Below are positions 5,220-12,464 of a stretch of 14,257 bases of DNA, one piece after another. The position numbers were made by a program, and so were the translations under genes. The DNA comes from Oscillospiraceae bacterium (lineage in GTDB: Bacteria > Bacillota > Clostridia > Oscillospirales > Ruminococcaceae): the NCBI GenBank assembly GCA_031285945.1, contig JAITVF010000002.1, positions 1-14,257 on the forward strand, in the 5' to 3' direction. The notes beneath the pieces are model-generated. The model saw nothing but the letters and a program-made list of their open reading frames with translations. It was not told where the DNA came from and made no database searches. Positions within the stretch are counted from its first letter, which is position 1, and each line of letters opens with the position of its first letter.

Positions 5220-7589
5220 TTAGCGCTTAAGATTTACAAGCTCCTCGAGCATCTGGTCGGAAACGGTTATGATTCGGGTGTTTGCCTGGAAGCCGCGCTG
5301 GGTTGTGATCATCTCGGTGAACTCCTTGGAAACGTCCACGTTGGACATTTCGAGGTAGCCCGCGTCCAAGGTGCCGGTTTCGTTGGTGCCGGGCTTTGTG
5401 TAGACCGCCTCGCCCGAGTTTGCGCTGGTAACGAAGTAGCTGTCCCCCGCCTGCTCCATTGCCATCATGTTGGGAACCTTTGCTATGGCTATGTTGCCGA
5501 TGGTTATTGCTTCGCCGATGCCAGGCTGTGCGCTCGCGACGTTGGCGTCATAGAGCCAGTCTTCCTTCTCGGTCAGGGCAACCTCGCCGAGGGCAAGGTT
5601 GCTGGCGTCTATGTCGCCGCGCGCATCAAACATGTCGCCGATAGCTTTCTCATCTACCTGGAGGGTGAGATCACCAAGGGTAACGCGGGATCCGCTCCTG
5701 TAGGTGACTTCGGTGATAGTGGCATTGGTGTTGCCGTCCACAAGCCGCAGAGTATTCTTTTCAGAGAGGCTGGCAAACGCTTCGCCACCCGTCTTAAGGG
5801 AATAAGTGCCATAAGAACCCAGAACCTTCGCGGCGTCCGCAGCTCCGACTGCGGTTTTAAAGGCATCAGTAAACTTGCCAATAGTAACGCCGTCAATTAC
5901 TATATCGTCGCCATCTGCAAGCGCTCCAGTCACAACCTTACCGCCATCAGGATAGGTGAAGGTCACCTTGCCGTCAGTGGCATAGCTGATCGAGAACTCG
6001 CCCTCTGCGCCCTTGGTCGCCAAGGCCTTGGAGATCGCGTCTGCGTCGAGGCCGGAAGAAGTGTAAAAGCTGTCGGTGATTCCGTTGGCGTTGTCAATAA
6101 AGTTTTCCGCGCTCATTTCGCCGAGGGAGATTACAACCTCGGCAGCCGTGCCCTCGTCAAAAGTAAACTTAACGGGATCGCCGGCTCCGGCGACAACGTT
6201 CGACGTGCACGTAGTGGTTCCGTCAGACGCTGTTACGGTGAACTCATAACCTCCGGTAACCTTCTCGACCGAGATCTCGCAGGTGCCCGGAACGTTGAGC
6301 TGCTTAACGAGCGATGCGACGGCGTCCTCATCCATCCAGTTAAGGTGATCGTTTCTGCTGTAGCTGGGGGTAACGGTTTTGGTTACGCCAGCCTGGAGTA
6401 CAAGCTTGGTGTCCTCGGGAATACTGCTGGTTTCGGAAAGCATCAGGCTGTCGAGCCAGTCTATCGCAGCGGAGTCATCGCGGCTCAGAGATTTAACGTC
6501 GGTTTTGTCAACGGCGTCGGGATCGATCTGCAACAGAATGTCACCGACAGTAAGCTGGGGCGTTCCATCGTATATGGCGCTCTCGGTGTGGAGGGTTCCG
6601 CCCGCGTCAGTATAGTTGACGGTGACGGTTTGATTCATGGTAAAGGAAATATCTGTTTCGCTTCCGTCTGCGGGAACAGTGTAGCCATGAGTCGTGAGGC
6701 TCGCGGCTTTTTCGCCCTTGGCGTTTACAAGCTCGACCTCGCTGCCCTGACGATAGGCTCCTGTAAACAGAACCTCGGCGTCTGCGCCCTCGCCCTGTAT
6801 AAACTGAATCTGGCGTCTGGCTTCGTCGTAAGAAATAGTATATTCGCCGTTGAGCATTGAATTTGGCAAAAGCTTAAGCGACTCGGGCACGATCCAGTCG
6901 GGCAGGGTCGAGCCTTGGGCCATGGTGGAAAGATACTCCATGGTAACCTTAATGTCACCCTGGACATTCTGAGCGTTTTCGCCGGTAGGTGTGGCCGAAA
7001 CAAGCCACGGGGGGCGCTTGATGTTCTGCTCGGTTTCAACGTCGCCGGGCATGGTGCCTATAATCTCGCCGTTGGGGCCGATTGAAATATTTGTGAGCTG
7101 GTCGAGCATTTCGGGAGGGGCCGTAATTTTGCCCAGGTCATCGGGATTGATCGTACCGTCCATGCTGATGGCGGAATAGCCTTGGACAAAGTTGCCGTTA
7201 CCGTCTACAAGGTTTCCTTTGGCGTCAAAGCCTAAGATGCCAAGGCGGGTATACATAAGGTTGCCGTCAGAGTCTTTTACGGCAAGCAGGCCGTCGCCCG
7301 CGATATAAACGTCCATGGCGCGGTCGGTGGAGCCGGGGCCCGACTGGGAGTTGAGAACGTCGATAGTAGCAACAGTTGCGCCGTAACCGATCTGAGTGGG
7401 GTTTGTGCCGCCAGTGGCGGTCATAGGCGCGCTGCCCGCGCTGAGAGTCTGGTAGTAAACGTCCGAGAAGCTGGCGCGGCTCGATTTAAAGCCGTAGGTG
7501 TTAACGTTGGCGATGTTGTTACCGATAACGTCCATTTTGGTCTGATGCGCCCGCAGTCCGGCGACGGCGGAATCGAGAGATCTCATCAT
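5220..7589 (-). CDS. flgE: Flagellar hook protein FlgE, enlarged
   Basis: Structural subunit of the hook, 789 residues, nearly twice the length common for FlgE (roughly 400 or more). The N-terminal D0 region is typical (MMRSLDSAVAGLRAHQTKM, then NNIANVNTYGFK at about 24-35 and SGPGSTDRAMDVYIAGDG at 83-100). The C-terminal rod region is typical too (GYLEMSNVDVSKEFTEM and TTQRGFQANTRIITVSDQ, 744-779). Between about 245 and 700 lies an expanded, mostly beta region with resembling segments beginning GEYTISYD (248), GTCEISVE (435) and GEFSISYA (530), and the pair LTVGDILLQID (346) and VTLGDLTLQVD (636). Two cysteines occur, C437 and C461. The first of two ATGs (7589) is chosen because GAAAGGAAG lies ten bases upstream. 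Secreted by the flagellar export system, so no signal peptide is expected. Confidence 0.95.
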   Translation of the reverse strand: MMRSLDSAVAGLRAHQTKMDVIGNNIANVNTYGFKSSRASFSDVYYQTLSAGSAPMTATGGTNPTQIGYGATVATIDVLNSQSGPGSTDRAMDVYIAGDGLLAVKDSDGNLMYTRLGILGFDAKGNLVDGNGNFVQGYSAISMDGTINPDDLGKITAPPEMLDQLTNISIGPNGEIIGTMPGDVETEQNIKRPPWLVSATPTGENAQNVQGDIKVTMEYLSTMAQGSTLPDWIVPESLKLLPNSMLNGEYTISYDEARRQIQFIQGEGADAEVLFTGAYRQGSEVELVNAKGEKAASLTTHGYTVPADGSETDISFTMNQTVTVNYTDAGGTLHTESAIYDGTPQLTVGDILLQIDPDAVDKTDVKSLSRDDSAAIDWLDSLMLSETSSIPEDTKLVLQAGVTKTVTPSYSRNDHLNWMDEDAVASLVKQLNVPGTCEISVEKVTGGYEFTVTASDGTTTCTSNVVAGAGDPVKFTFDEGTAAEVVISLGEMSAENFIDNANGITDSFYTSSGLDADAISKALATKGAEGEFSISYATDGKVTFTYPDGGKVVTGALADGDDIVIDGVTIGKFTDAFKTAVGAADAAKVLGSYGTYSLKTGGEAFASLSEKNTLRLVDGNTNATITEVTYRSGSRVTLGDLTLQVDEKAIGDMFDARGDIDASNLALGEVALTEKEDWLYDANVASAQPGIGEAITIGNIAIAKVPNMMAMEQAGDSYFVTSANSGEAVYTKPGTNETGTLDAGYLEMSNVDVSKEFTEMITTQRGFQANTRIITVSDQMLEELVNLKR

Positions 7590-7637
7590 AAGTACAGGTC
7601 TTCCTTTCAGTTATCTGAATTTTGGGAAGGCCGGTGA

Positions 7638-7666
7638 TTTGTATCAGCGTTGCGCCCGTCTGTCAT
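7638..7666 (-). promoter_or_regulatory. Candidate SigA promoter for flgE inside a palindrome
   Basis: On the minus strand ATGACA (7666-7661, five of six to TTGACA) is followed by a 17-bp spacer and TACAAA (7643-7638, four of six). TGA precedes the -10 as an extended element. Transcription would start about 40 nt before the flgE ATG. The -35 box lies in the centre of the inverted repeat at 7651-7676. Visual match only. Confidence 0.38.
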
Positions 7667-7676
7667 TCGGGGCGCA
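7651..7676. repeat. Inverted repeat upstream of flgE
   Basis: TGCGCCC (7651-7657) and GGGCGCA (7670-7676) are exact complements around a 12-nt centre. A second, weaker hairpin (GCAGC/GCTGC with inner CCTT/AAGG, about 7677-7702) abuts it next to the stop of the preceding gene. Neither is followed by a U-run on the transcribed strand, so they are not intrinsic terminators. Confidence 0.7.
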
Positions 7677-7702
7677 GCAGCTTCCTTAAAAGGTCCGGCT
7701 GC

Positions 7703-8110
7703 TTATAAAATCACCGCGCCGTTGATATTGGTAAACACACTTTGATCCGAATCGCTAAAGTCCACGACGGTGACAACCACCCTGTTTGGAACGTTGACGA
7801 TAAACGCCGTGTCGTTCATATAAACCAGAGAATCGGTTATGCCCTTTTCCCCCGCCATACCCGCCGCGTCGTTAAGCCTTTGCAGATCTTTCTGGGAAAG
7901 GCTTATGCCGCGCTGCTCAACTCTTTGGAGCGCGTGCTTAGAGAAGGTTAGCTCCTGCGCTCTGGGAACCGAAACCTCGAGCAGCTCGCGAAAGGTTTTG
8001 CCGGTTTTGGGGTCGGTGCCCGGGCCCTGAATACTTACCCCCGGAAGTGTCGCCCGGGGTCCTGGGCGGCCGGTTGTTATCGGGATGTTCAGCCTGTTTA
8101 TCTCACTCAT
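7703..8110 (-). CDS. Conserved flagellar operon protein (TIGR02530-like)
   Basis: A 135-residue soluble protein in the slot between flgD and flgE that Firmicutes often fill with the family named 'flagellar operon protein' (TIGR02530). The recognisable core is LTFSKHALQRVEQRGISLSQKDLQRL (split here as 54-66 LTFSKHALQRVEQ and 67-79 RGISLSQKDLQRL), followed by SLVYMNDTAFIVNVPNRVVVT (94-114) and the terminal VFTNINGAVIL. The N-terminal 50 residues are Pro/Gly-rich and probably flexible. The function is unknown; location suggests hook assembly. The ATG at 8110 is chosen because AAGGG lies eight bases upstream; an in-frame GTG at 8119 overlaps that ribosome site. No membrane segment or signal peptide is seen. 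Confidence 0.85.
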   Translation of the reverse strand: MSEINRLNIPITTGRPGPRATLPGVSIQGPGTDPKTGKTFRELLEVSVPRAQELTFSKHALQRVEQRGISLSQKDLQRLNDAAGMAGEKGITDSLVYMNDTAFIVNVPNRVVVTVVDFSDSDQSVFTNINGAVIL

Positions 8111-8185
8111 GGTAACCACCCTTCATAGCTGTGTGAAAAAATCCTTATGCGGGCGGTGGCTTGCCGTGGGAAGCGACCGGGGTGC

Positions 8186-8887
8186 TTACTCGTCGTCTTC
8201 TTCCGCCAGGGGAATCCCTTCTACCTCGATAATGCGGCTGGCGTAGTAGGCCTCGCCGTCTATTATGACCTGAACCTTGCCGTTCTCGTGGCGGGAAAGC
8301 CCGGTAACCTTGCCGTAGGCGGTATCGGTTCCGTCGCCATCCTCAAACTCGACCGTTACGTTCTTGCCTATATAGGCCGAGGCCGATTCCATGGTGATGC
8401 CGTCGGCAGTTTCGATTTCGTCCGGGTCGGCCGTTTCGCCGGTGCCGCCGGTTGAGGAAGACGCGCCAGACTTTATTTCCATCACCGAGTAAAGGGGGTA
8501 GGAGACTCCGTTTACCACAACCTTGGGTTCGCCGTCGTAAAAGCTCACGCTGCTGACAAGCCCTTCGGTTTTGGTGAGCTGGCCGTTCTCGCCGGTGTAG
8601 GCTATAGATACGGTCTTGCCCGCGTAGGAGCTCGCGTAGGAGGAAAGCTGATACTCCATAATGGTGTTAATGCCCTGCAAAGTGGTGAACTGCGCCATCT
8701 GCGCTATGTAGTCGGTGTCGGTCTGGGGGTTTAGCATATCCTGATTGGTCATCTGGGCGGTGAGGAGGCTGAAAAAGTCGTCCATAGACATTTGCGAGGA
8801 ATCCTTGCCGGTGATTACACTGCTTGAGCCGAGCGTCTTATCCTGGATAAACCAGTCCTGAGAGGCGCCTACTCCGTTTACTGCCAT
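8186..8887 (-). CDS. flgD: Flagellar hook cap/scaffold protein FlgD
   Basis: Hook-capping protein of 233 residues needed for FlgE polymerisation. The FlgD N-terminal signature is clear at about 35-80: MDDFFSLLTAQMTNQD, MLNPQTDTDYIAQMAQFTTL. The C-terminal half holds two similar modules: SYAGKTVSIAYTGENGQ to VNGVSYPLYSVMEI (about 87-138) and AYIGKNVTVEFEDGDG to IDGEAYYASRIIEV (about 170-222). They are joined by a Ser/Gly/Thr-rich then acidic linker (139-168). Firmicute FlgD usually shows one such module, so this looks like an internal duplication. The start at 8887 has AAAGGAG seven bases upstream. It is 28 nt after fliK and 75 nt before the TIGR02530-like gene. Confidence 0.94.
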   Translation of the reverse strand: MAVNGVGASQDWFIQDKTLGSSSVITGKDSSQMSMDDFFSLLTAQMTNQDMLNPQTDTDYIAQMAQFTTLQGINTIMEYQLSSYASSYAGKTVSIAYTGENGQLTKTEGLVSSVSFYDGEPKVVVNGVSYPLYSVMEIKSGASSSTGGTGETADPDEIETADGITMESASAYIGKNVTVEFEDGDGTDTAYGKVTGLSRHENGKVQVIIDGEAYYASRIIEVEGIPLAEEDDE

Positions 8888-8915
8888 TGTAGCACTCCTT
8901 TCGTAAGGGAAAAAA

Positions 8916-10286
8916 TCATACGGCCTGATCGAGGAGCCGGTCGGGCTGAGCTTCGCGTTTTAGGGCCTCGGGGGATTCGTCGGCGCTTGCGTAGGCTCTT
9001 CCCGCCGCAGGGCCGCCCTGCTGGCCCTGCTCGCCAGCGCCTTCCCCGCCCTGGCCCGTTGCCATGTCGAAGGGGCTTTCCATGTGGCCGGAGGCCGAAT
9101 CAGTTTCGGGGACTACGACTACCGTTTCAACGGCGACGCCGGCGAGCCGCATTGACGCCATAAGGCCTTCTGATTCTTTTTTGAGAGCGTCGACCGCCTT
9201 TTGAGTTGCCGCCGCGATATGTACGGCCAGCTTTCCGTCATCCATAACAAGCTTTACGGTGACCCGGCCCAGGCTTTCGGGGTTAAGCCGCATTGTGAAC
9301 TCGCTTTTGCCCTCCTCGAGTCGCTCGGCGATCTGAGCCTCTACCTGCCTTGCGGGGGTGGGCGCTTCGGTGGCTTCGGCCGCCTGAGGCTCCTCCGAGC
9401 CGATTTCCCGGGAGAGCTCCTCGACCGCCGCCGTTTGCGCGTGAACCGAGGCTATCGGCTCGGGGGTATCCTCCTTAAGGGCTTCGACCTCCTCCATTAC
9501 GGGCTTGGCCGCTGCGCGGGGCGCCGCTTCTCCGGGTGTTCGCGCGGTTTCCAGGGGGGGCTCGGCCGCAGACTCGTCCTGGGGCTGCATACCCTTTAGC
9601 TCCTCCTCCGCCTTGCTCACCATGGCGTCGAACCGGGCCTGCGCCTTTGGGTCGGCCGGTATTTCCGCGGGATTCGCGATTGCCTGAGCCTCATGCGCCT
9701 CGGGGGATTTTTGCTCTGCGTGAACAATCTCTATGCCGGTTGTGTCCCGCCGCGCGGGGTCGTCCTCGCTTTGAAGGGCGGATTCCGCCTGAAGAGCCGT
9801 CTGCCGCGAAGGGTCGACCGGGCCTGCCGGCGGCGCCTGAATCTGTACGGCTTGCCCGCTCTGGGACTTATCGGACGCAGTAACCGCTCCGACCTGTAGA
9901 TTCTCTGAGTCCGTCACGACTGTTTCGTCCTTCTGGAAGCTTACAATCGGGGATGCTGCCGCGGCCAGAAGATTTTGCGCCACGGCCTCGCTCGGCTCGT
10001 CCTCCGCGCCTGCTTCGGACTCTTTTGCCCTAGGGGGGGCTTTGCCGGGCGCCAAGTCCTCTGCCTTTGGGGCTTCCTCCGCCGGGTCCTCCGCCCTTAC
10101 GGCCGGCTCCTTATCTTTGAGATTATCGGGAGCCTTCGGCTTTTCTTGCGGGGGTGGGGGGGTGCTGGTCGTTTGCATGGCGTCCTTTAAAAGATCCTCG
10201 AAGGCCGACTCCGAATAGCCCTGAGCGTCGACCGGGACGCGGGGGGGAGACTGAGGGGCGGCGCTGAGAGCGCTTTGTATTTTCAT
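8916..10286 (-). CDS. fliK: Flagellar hook-length control protein FliK
   Basis: Secreted ruler/switch protein of 456 residues that sets hook length and changes export specificity through FlhB. The first 310 residues are low-complexity, rich in Ala, Pro, Glu and Lys, as expected for the extended ruler. The conserved C-terminal FliK/hook domain spans about 315-395 (FTMRLNPESLGRVTVKL, then DGKLAVHIAAATQKA and MRLAGVAVETVVVV). A Gly/Gln/Ala tail follows (400-456). The start at 10286 has an excellent ribosome site, AAAGGAGG, six bases upstream. It follows fliJ by 116 nt, where ylxF sits in Bacillus. It shortly precedes flgD, whose product it works with. Confidence 0.92.
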   Translation of the reverse strand: MKIQSALSAAPQSPPRVPVDAQGYSESAFEDLLKDAMQTTSTPPPPQEKPKAPDNLKDKEPAVRAEDPAEEAPKAEDLAPGKAPPRAKESEAGAEDEPSEAVAQNLLAAAASPIVSFQKDETVVTDSENLQVGAVTASDKSQSGQAVQIQAPPAGPVDPSRQTALQAESALQSEDDPARRDTTGIEIVHAEQKSPEAHEAQAIANPAEIPADPKAQARFDAMVSKAEEELKGMQPQDESAAEPPLETARTPGEAAPRAAAKPVMEEVEALKEDTPEPIASVHAQTAAVEELSREIGSEEPQAAEATEAPTPARQVEAQIAERLEEGKSEFTMRLNPESLGRVTVKLVMDDGKLAVHIAAATQKAVDALKKESEGLMASMRLAGVAVETVVVVPETDSASGHMESPFDMATGQGGEGAGEQGQQGGPAAGRAYASADESPEALKREAQPDRLLDQAV

Positions 10287-10315
10287 CCGCTTCCTCCTTT
10301 CTTTCGTAATTTTTT

Positions 10316-10349
10316 ATAGCGGCAGCCCTTTGGGGGGGCTGAATGCTAT
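10316..10349 (-). promoter_or_regulatory. Hairpin in the fliK leader
   Basis: On the minus strand ATAGC, a three-base bulge and CAGCCC pair with GGGCTG and GCTAT around a seven-nt loop (CCCCAAA). The stem ends about a dozen bases before the fliK AAAGGAGG site and is followed by an A-rich run, not a U-run, so it is not an intrinsic terminator. It could affect mRNA stability or fliK translation. Confidence 0.55.
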
Positions 10350-10362
10350 CGAAAAGCCAGCT

Positions 10363-10390
10363 CTAATAGATAAAGTGCGCGATTTGTCGA
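10363..10390 (-). promoter_or_regulatory. Weak candidate SigA promoter for fliK
   Basis: On the minus strand TCGACA (10390-10385, five of six to TTGACA) is followed at 16 bp by TATTAG (10368-10363, four of six to TATAAT). A start would fall near 10357, just ahead of the leader hairpin and about 70 nt before the fliK ATG. Suggestive only. Confidence 0.25.
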
Positions 10391-10402
10391 ATTTTGTTGC
10401 GT

Positions 10403-10852
10403 TCAAACGGACGCTTCCGCGGTTCTTGAAAAGGAAACGAATTCCTCTATCATAAGCTCCTCGGCTTTTCTGGCGGCGTAGTTATATTCCTCCAGCTTTT
10501 TTTCCCTGAGCTTTTCCATTGTGGAAATCTCAACCTTGGCCTCGCGGACCTTATCCATCTGCTTATCAATGGCCATGCGCTGCATTTTAATCTGTTGCTT
10601 TTTCTGCTTGATTGAAAAATCGAGGGAGGTCAGGTAATTCTTGTGGGTTTCGAGCTCTACGGCCGAAATGCCCGCCCGGGCCTTTTCCCTTAGCAGGGCG
10701 CCGCGCTGCTCGTGCTGGCTCTCAAGCTCGCTAAGCTCCGCCAAAAAGCCGTTCAGGGCCGCGTTCATGTCGGCCAGAACCGTTATTTCAACGTCAAGGA
10801 TCTGCTCCTTATAGCCCATGAGCCGCTGGAGGGAAAAGCTGAACTTCTTCAT
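10403..10852 (-). CDS. fliJ: Flagellar export chaperone FliJ
   Basis: Coiled-coil protein of 149 residues that sits like a stalk in the FliI ATPase ring and links it to FlhA. It starts with the family signature MKKFSFSLQRLMGYKEQ. The rest is nearly all helical with heptad-like charged repeats (for example ELSELESQHEQRGALLREKA at 39-58 and REAKVEISTMEKLREKKLEE at 103-122). The ATG at 10852 has GGAGG seven bases upstream. A longer in-frame reading from 10945 is rejected because its first 31 residues are unlike FliJ and lack a ribosome site. It is 278 nt after fliI, an unusually wide gap holding a promoter candidate. Confidence 0.9.
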   Translation of the reverse strand: MKKFSFSLQRLMGYKEQILDVEITVLADMNAALNGFLAELSELESQHEQRGALLREKARAGISAVELETHKNYLTSLDFSIKQKKQQIKMQRMAIDKQMDKVREAKVEISTMEKLREKKLEEYNYAARKAEELMIEEFVSFSRTAEASV

Positions 10853-10973
10853 GTGGGAGCCTCCGGGTAAGAATATTGCGCTCCGCCGAAAAACACGCAG
10901 ATCATCCGGGAGCCCCCGCGCCTTTAAGCTTGAGATATCGGCCAAAGCGAAAAATGGGCAATGTCACGAATGT

Positions 10974-11020
10974 CTGTGAGGATAATTGTATATTATACCG
11001 GTAATACACCGGTCTCACAG
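10974..11020 (-). promoter_or_regulatory. Candidate promoter and operator between fliI and fliJ
   Basis: On the minus strand a perfect TATAAT (10997-10992) stands 17 bp from CTGTGA (11020-11015), a weak -35 with three of six matches. The spacer contains two ACCGGT palindromes (11008-11013 and 10997-11002), set 11 bp apart, one helical turn. The second overlaps the -10 edge. The whole element is bracketed by CTGTGAG/CTCACAG inverted arms (10974-10980 and 11014-11020). This looks like a regulated promoter for fliJ and the hook genes, with a start near 10985. No regulator is identified. Confidence 0.5.
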
Positions 11021-11130
11021 GCGCTGATTTTGCGACGATATTCCCGATAAGTAAGAGGAAATTCCGGGAAGATGAATTGCGACTTTTTAGGACAATTACA
11101 AAAATAAACGTAAGTTTTATTTATAAAGCC

Positions 11131-12441
11131 TCACGCGATAACCTGCTTCATTAACTCGACAGTCTGCTCGTAAGAGAATTTTTCGCCGACCTCCTGCTGT
11201 AAAAAGGCGTTGACTTTGTCGATCTTTTCAATGGCCGCGTCCAGCGCCGGGTTAGAGCCTTTTTTGTAGGCGCCTATGGCTATAAGGTCGAAATTTTGCT
11301 CGTAGACGGCCATGATGTTGCGCAGCTTATTGGCGGCGGCCATCTGGTCGCGCGGCACAATGTCGTTCATAAGGCGGCTTATGCTGCCAAGAACGTCTAT
11401 GGCCGGGTAGTGGTTGCGGGCGGCTATTTTGCGCGAGAGTATAATATGCCCGTCGATGATGCCGCGCACCGTATCGGAGATGGGCTCGTTGGTGTCGTCG
11501 CCCTCAACGAGAACGGCGTAGATGCCGGTGATCGAGCCCCTGCCAAAGTTGCCTGTGCGCTCGAGCAGCTTTGGAAGGGCGGTGTACATAGAGGGGGTGT
11601 ACCCCCTGGAGACGGGCGGCTCGCCGGTTGCGAGGCCTATTTCGCGCTGGGCCATCGCGAAGCGGGTGAGGTTGTCCATCATAAGCAGAACGTCCTTGCC
11701 CTGATCGCGGAAGTATTCGGCTACGGCGGTGGCGCTCATGGCGCATTTAAGGCGGAGCATGGAGGGCTGGTCGGAGGTAGCCACCACAACCACGCTGCGG
11801 CGCATACCCTCGGGGCCGAGATCACGCTGGATAAACTCGAGCACTTCCCTGCCGCGCTCCCCCACCAGGGCTATAACGTTGATATCGGCGTGCACATTGC
11901 GGGCGATCATGCCCATAAGGGTGGATTTGCCAACGCCCGAGCCCGCGAAGATTCCCATGCGCTGGCCCTTGCCTATGGTCAATACGCTGTCGATAGCCTT
12001 TACCCCAAAGGTCATTACCGTATCGATGCGGGGCCGCGAGAGGGGGTTGGCGTAAGCGCTTTCGACCTCGTAGCGGGCGGTCGCGTCGCTTAAGGGGCCC
12101 ATTTCGTCTATAGTTCTTCCCAGCGCGTCTACAGTGCGGCCTATCAGCGCGTCCGAAACCGGAATCTTAAGCCTGGTTTTGGTTCCCTCAACCAGGCTGC
12201 CGGGCGATATGCCCGAAAGATCCTCGTAGGGCATAAGGAGGACGCGGTTTTCGCGAAAGCCCACCACCTCGGCGTTTATATAGCTTCCGCCTCCGTCGGG
12301 GTTGTGTATGCGGCAAAGCTCGCCCACCGTTGTGGTGGGGCCTACCGACTCGACCATCATGCCGACAATCTTGTCGATTTTGCCCATATAGTTGTAGGGG
12401 TCGGCGCGCGCTATCCTGTCGATCGCGGAGTTAAAGCTCAT
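11131..12441 (-). CDS. fliI: Flagellum-specific export ATPase FliI
   Basis: Hexameric ATPase of 436 residues that energises substrate unfolding at the flagellar export gate. Motifs: Walker A GSGVGKST (167-174), catalytic-glutamate region VGERGRE (193-199), Walker B VLLMMD (251-256), and the F1/type III signature DTNEPISDTVRGIIDGHIIL (316-335). The N-terminal beta-barrel (about 20-95) and the C-terminal helical part (about 365-436) are of normal length. The ATG at 12441 has GAGGT nine bases upstream and is 23 nt after the fliH stop. Inhibitor/anchor FliH is encoded just upstream and stalk FliJ just downstream, the usual fliH-fliI-fliJ module. Confidence 0.97.
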   Translation of the reverse strand: MSFNSAIDRIARADPYNYMGKIDKIVGMMVESVGPTTTVGELCRIHNPDGGGSYINAEVVGFRENRVLLMPYEDLSGISPGSLVEGTKTRLKIPVSDALIGRTVDALGRTIDEMGPLSDATARYEVESAYANPLSRPRIDTVMTFGVKAIDSVLTIGKGQRMGIFAGSGVGKSTLMGMIARNVHADINVIALVGERGREVLEFIQRDLGPEGMRRSVVVVATSDQPSMLRLKCAMSATAVAEYFRDQGKDVLLMMDNLTRFAMAQREIGLATGEPPVSRGYTPSMYTALPKLLERTGNFGRGSITGIYAVLVEGDDTNEPISDTVRGIIDGHIILSRKIAARNHYPAIDVLGSISRLMNDIVPRDQMAAANKLRNIMAVYEQNFDLIAIGAYKKGSNPALDAAIEKIDKVNAFLQQEVGEKFSYEQTVELMKQVIA

Positions 12442-12464
12442 TTGGGTGATACCTCATACTGCCT

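Noticed and set aside
8136..8179. Possible terminator between flgD and the next gene: CGGT-C-GCTT/AAGC-C-ACCG hairpin, then TTTTTT on the coding strand
   Set aside because: The stem has a mismatch and the T-run is about 12 nt away from its base, so it does not fit an intrinsic terminator. The downstream genes also need read-through.
10935..10942. GCCGATAT on the minus strand upstream of fliJ, a perfect match to the SigD (sigma-28) -10 element
   Set aside because: No TAAA-like -35 lies near 15 bp upstream (TTGC is there). The same octamer also occurs inside fliY on the plus strand (1312-1319), so chance is a fair explanation.
11041..11070. TTCCCG/CGGGAA inverted repeat in the fliI-fliJ gap
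   Set aside because: The six-bp arms are 18 nt apart; this is easily found by chance and is not linked to the promoter elements.
11100..11131. AT-rich inverted repeat (AAATAAAC/GTTTTATTT) with T-run just after fliI
   Set aside because: The stem has almost no GC pairs and carries a bulge; it is too weak to call a terminator.
11296..12093. Plus-strand open frame of 265 codons opposite fliI
   Set aside because: It lies wholly antisense to a strongly conserved ATPase gene. Its His/Gly/Val-rich product resembles no family I know and it has no clear ribosome site.
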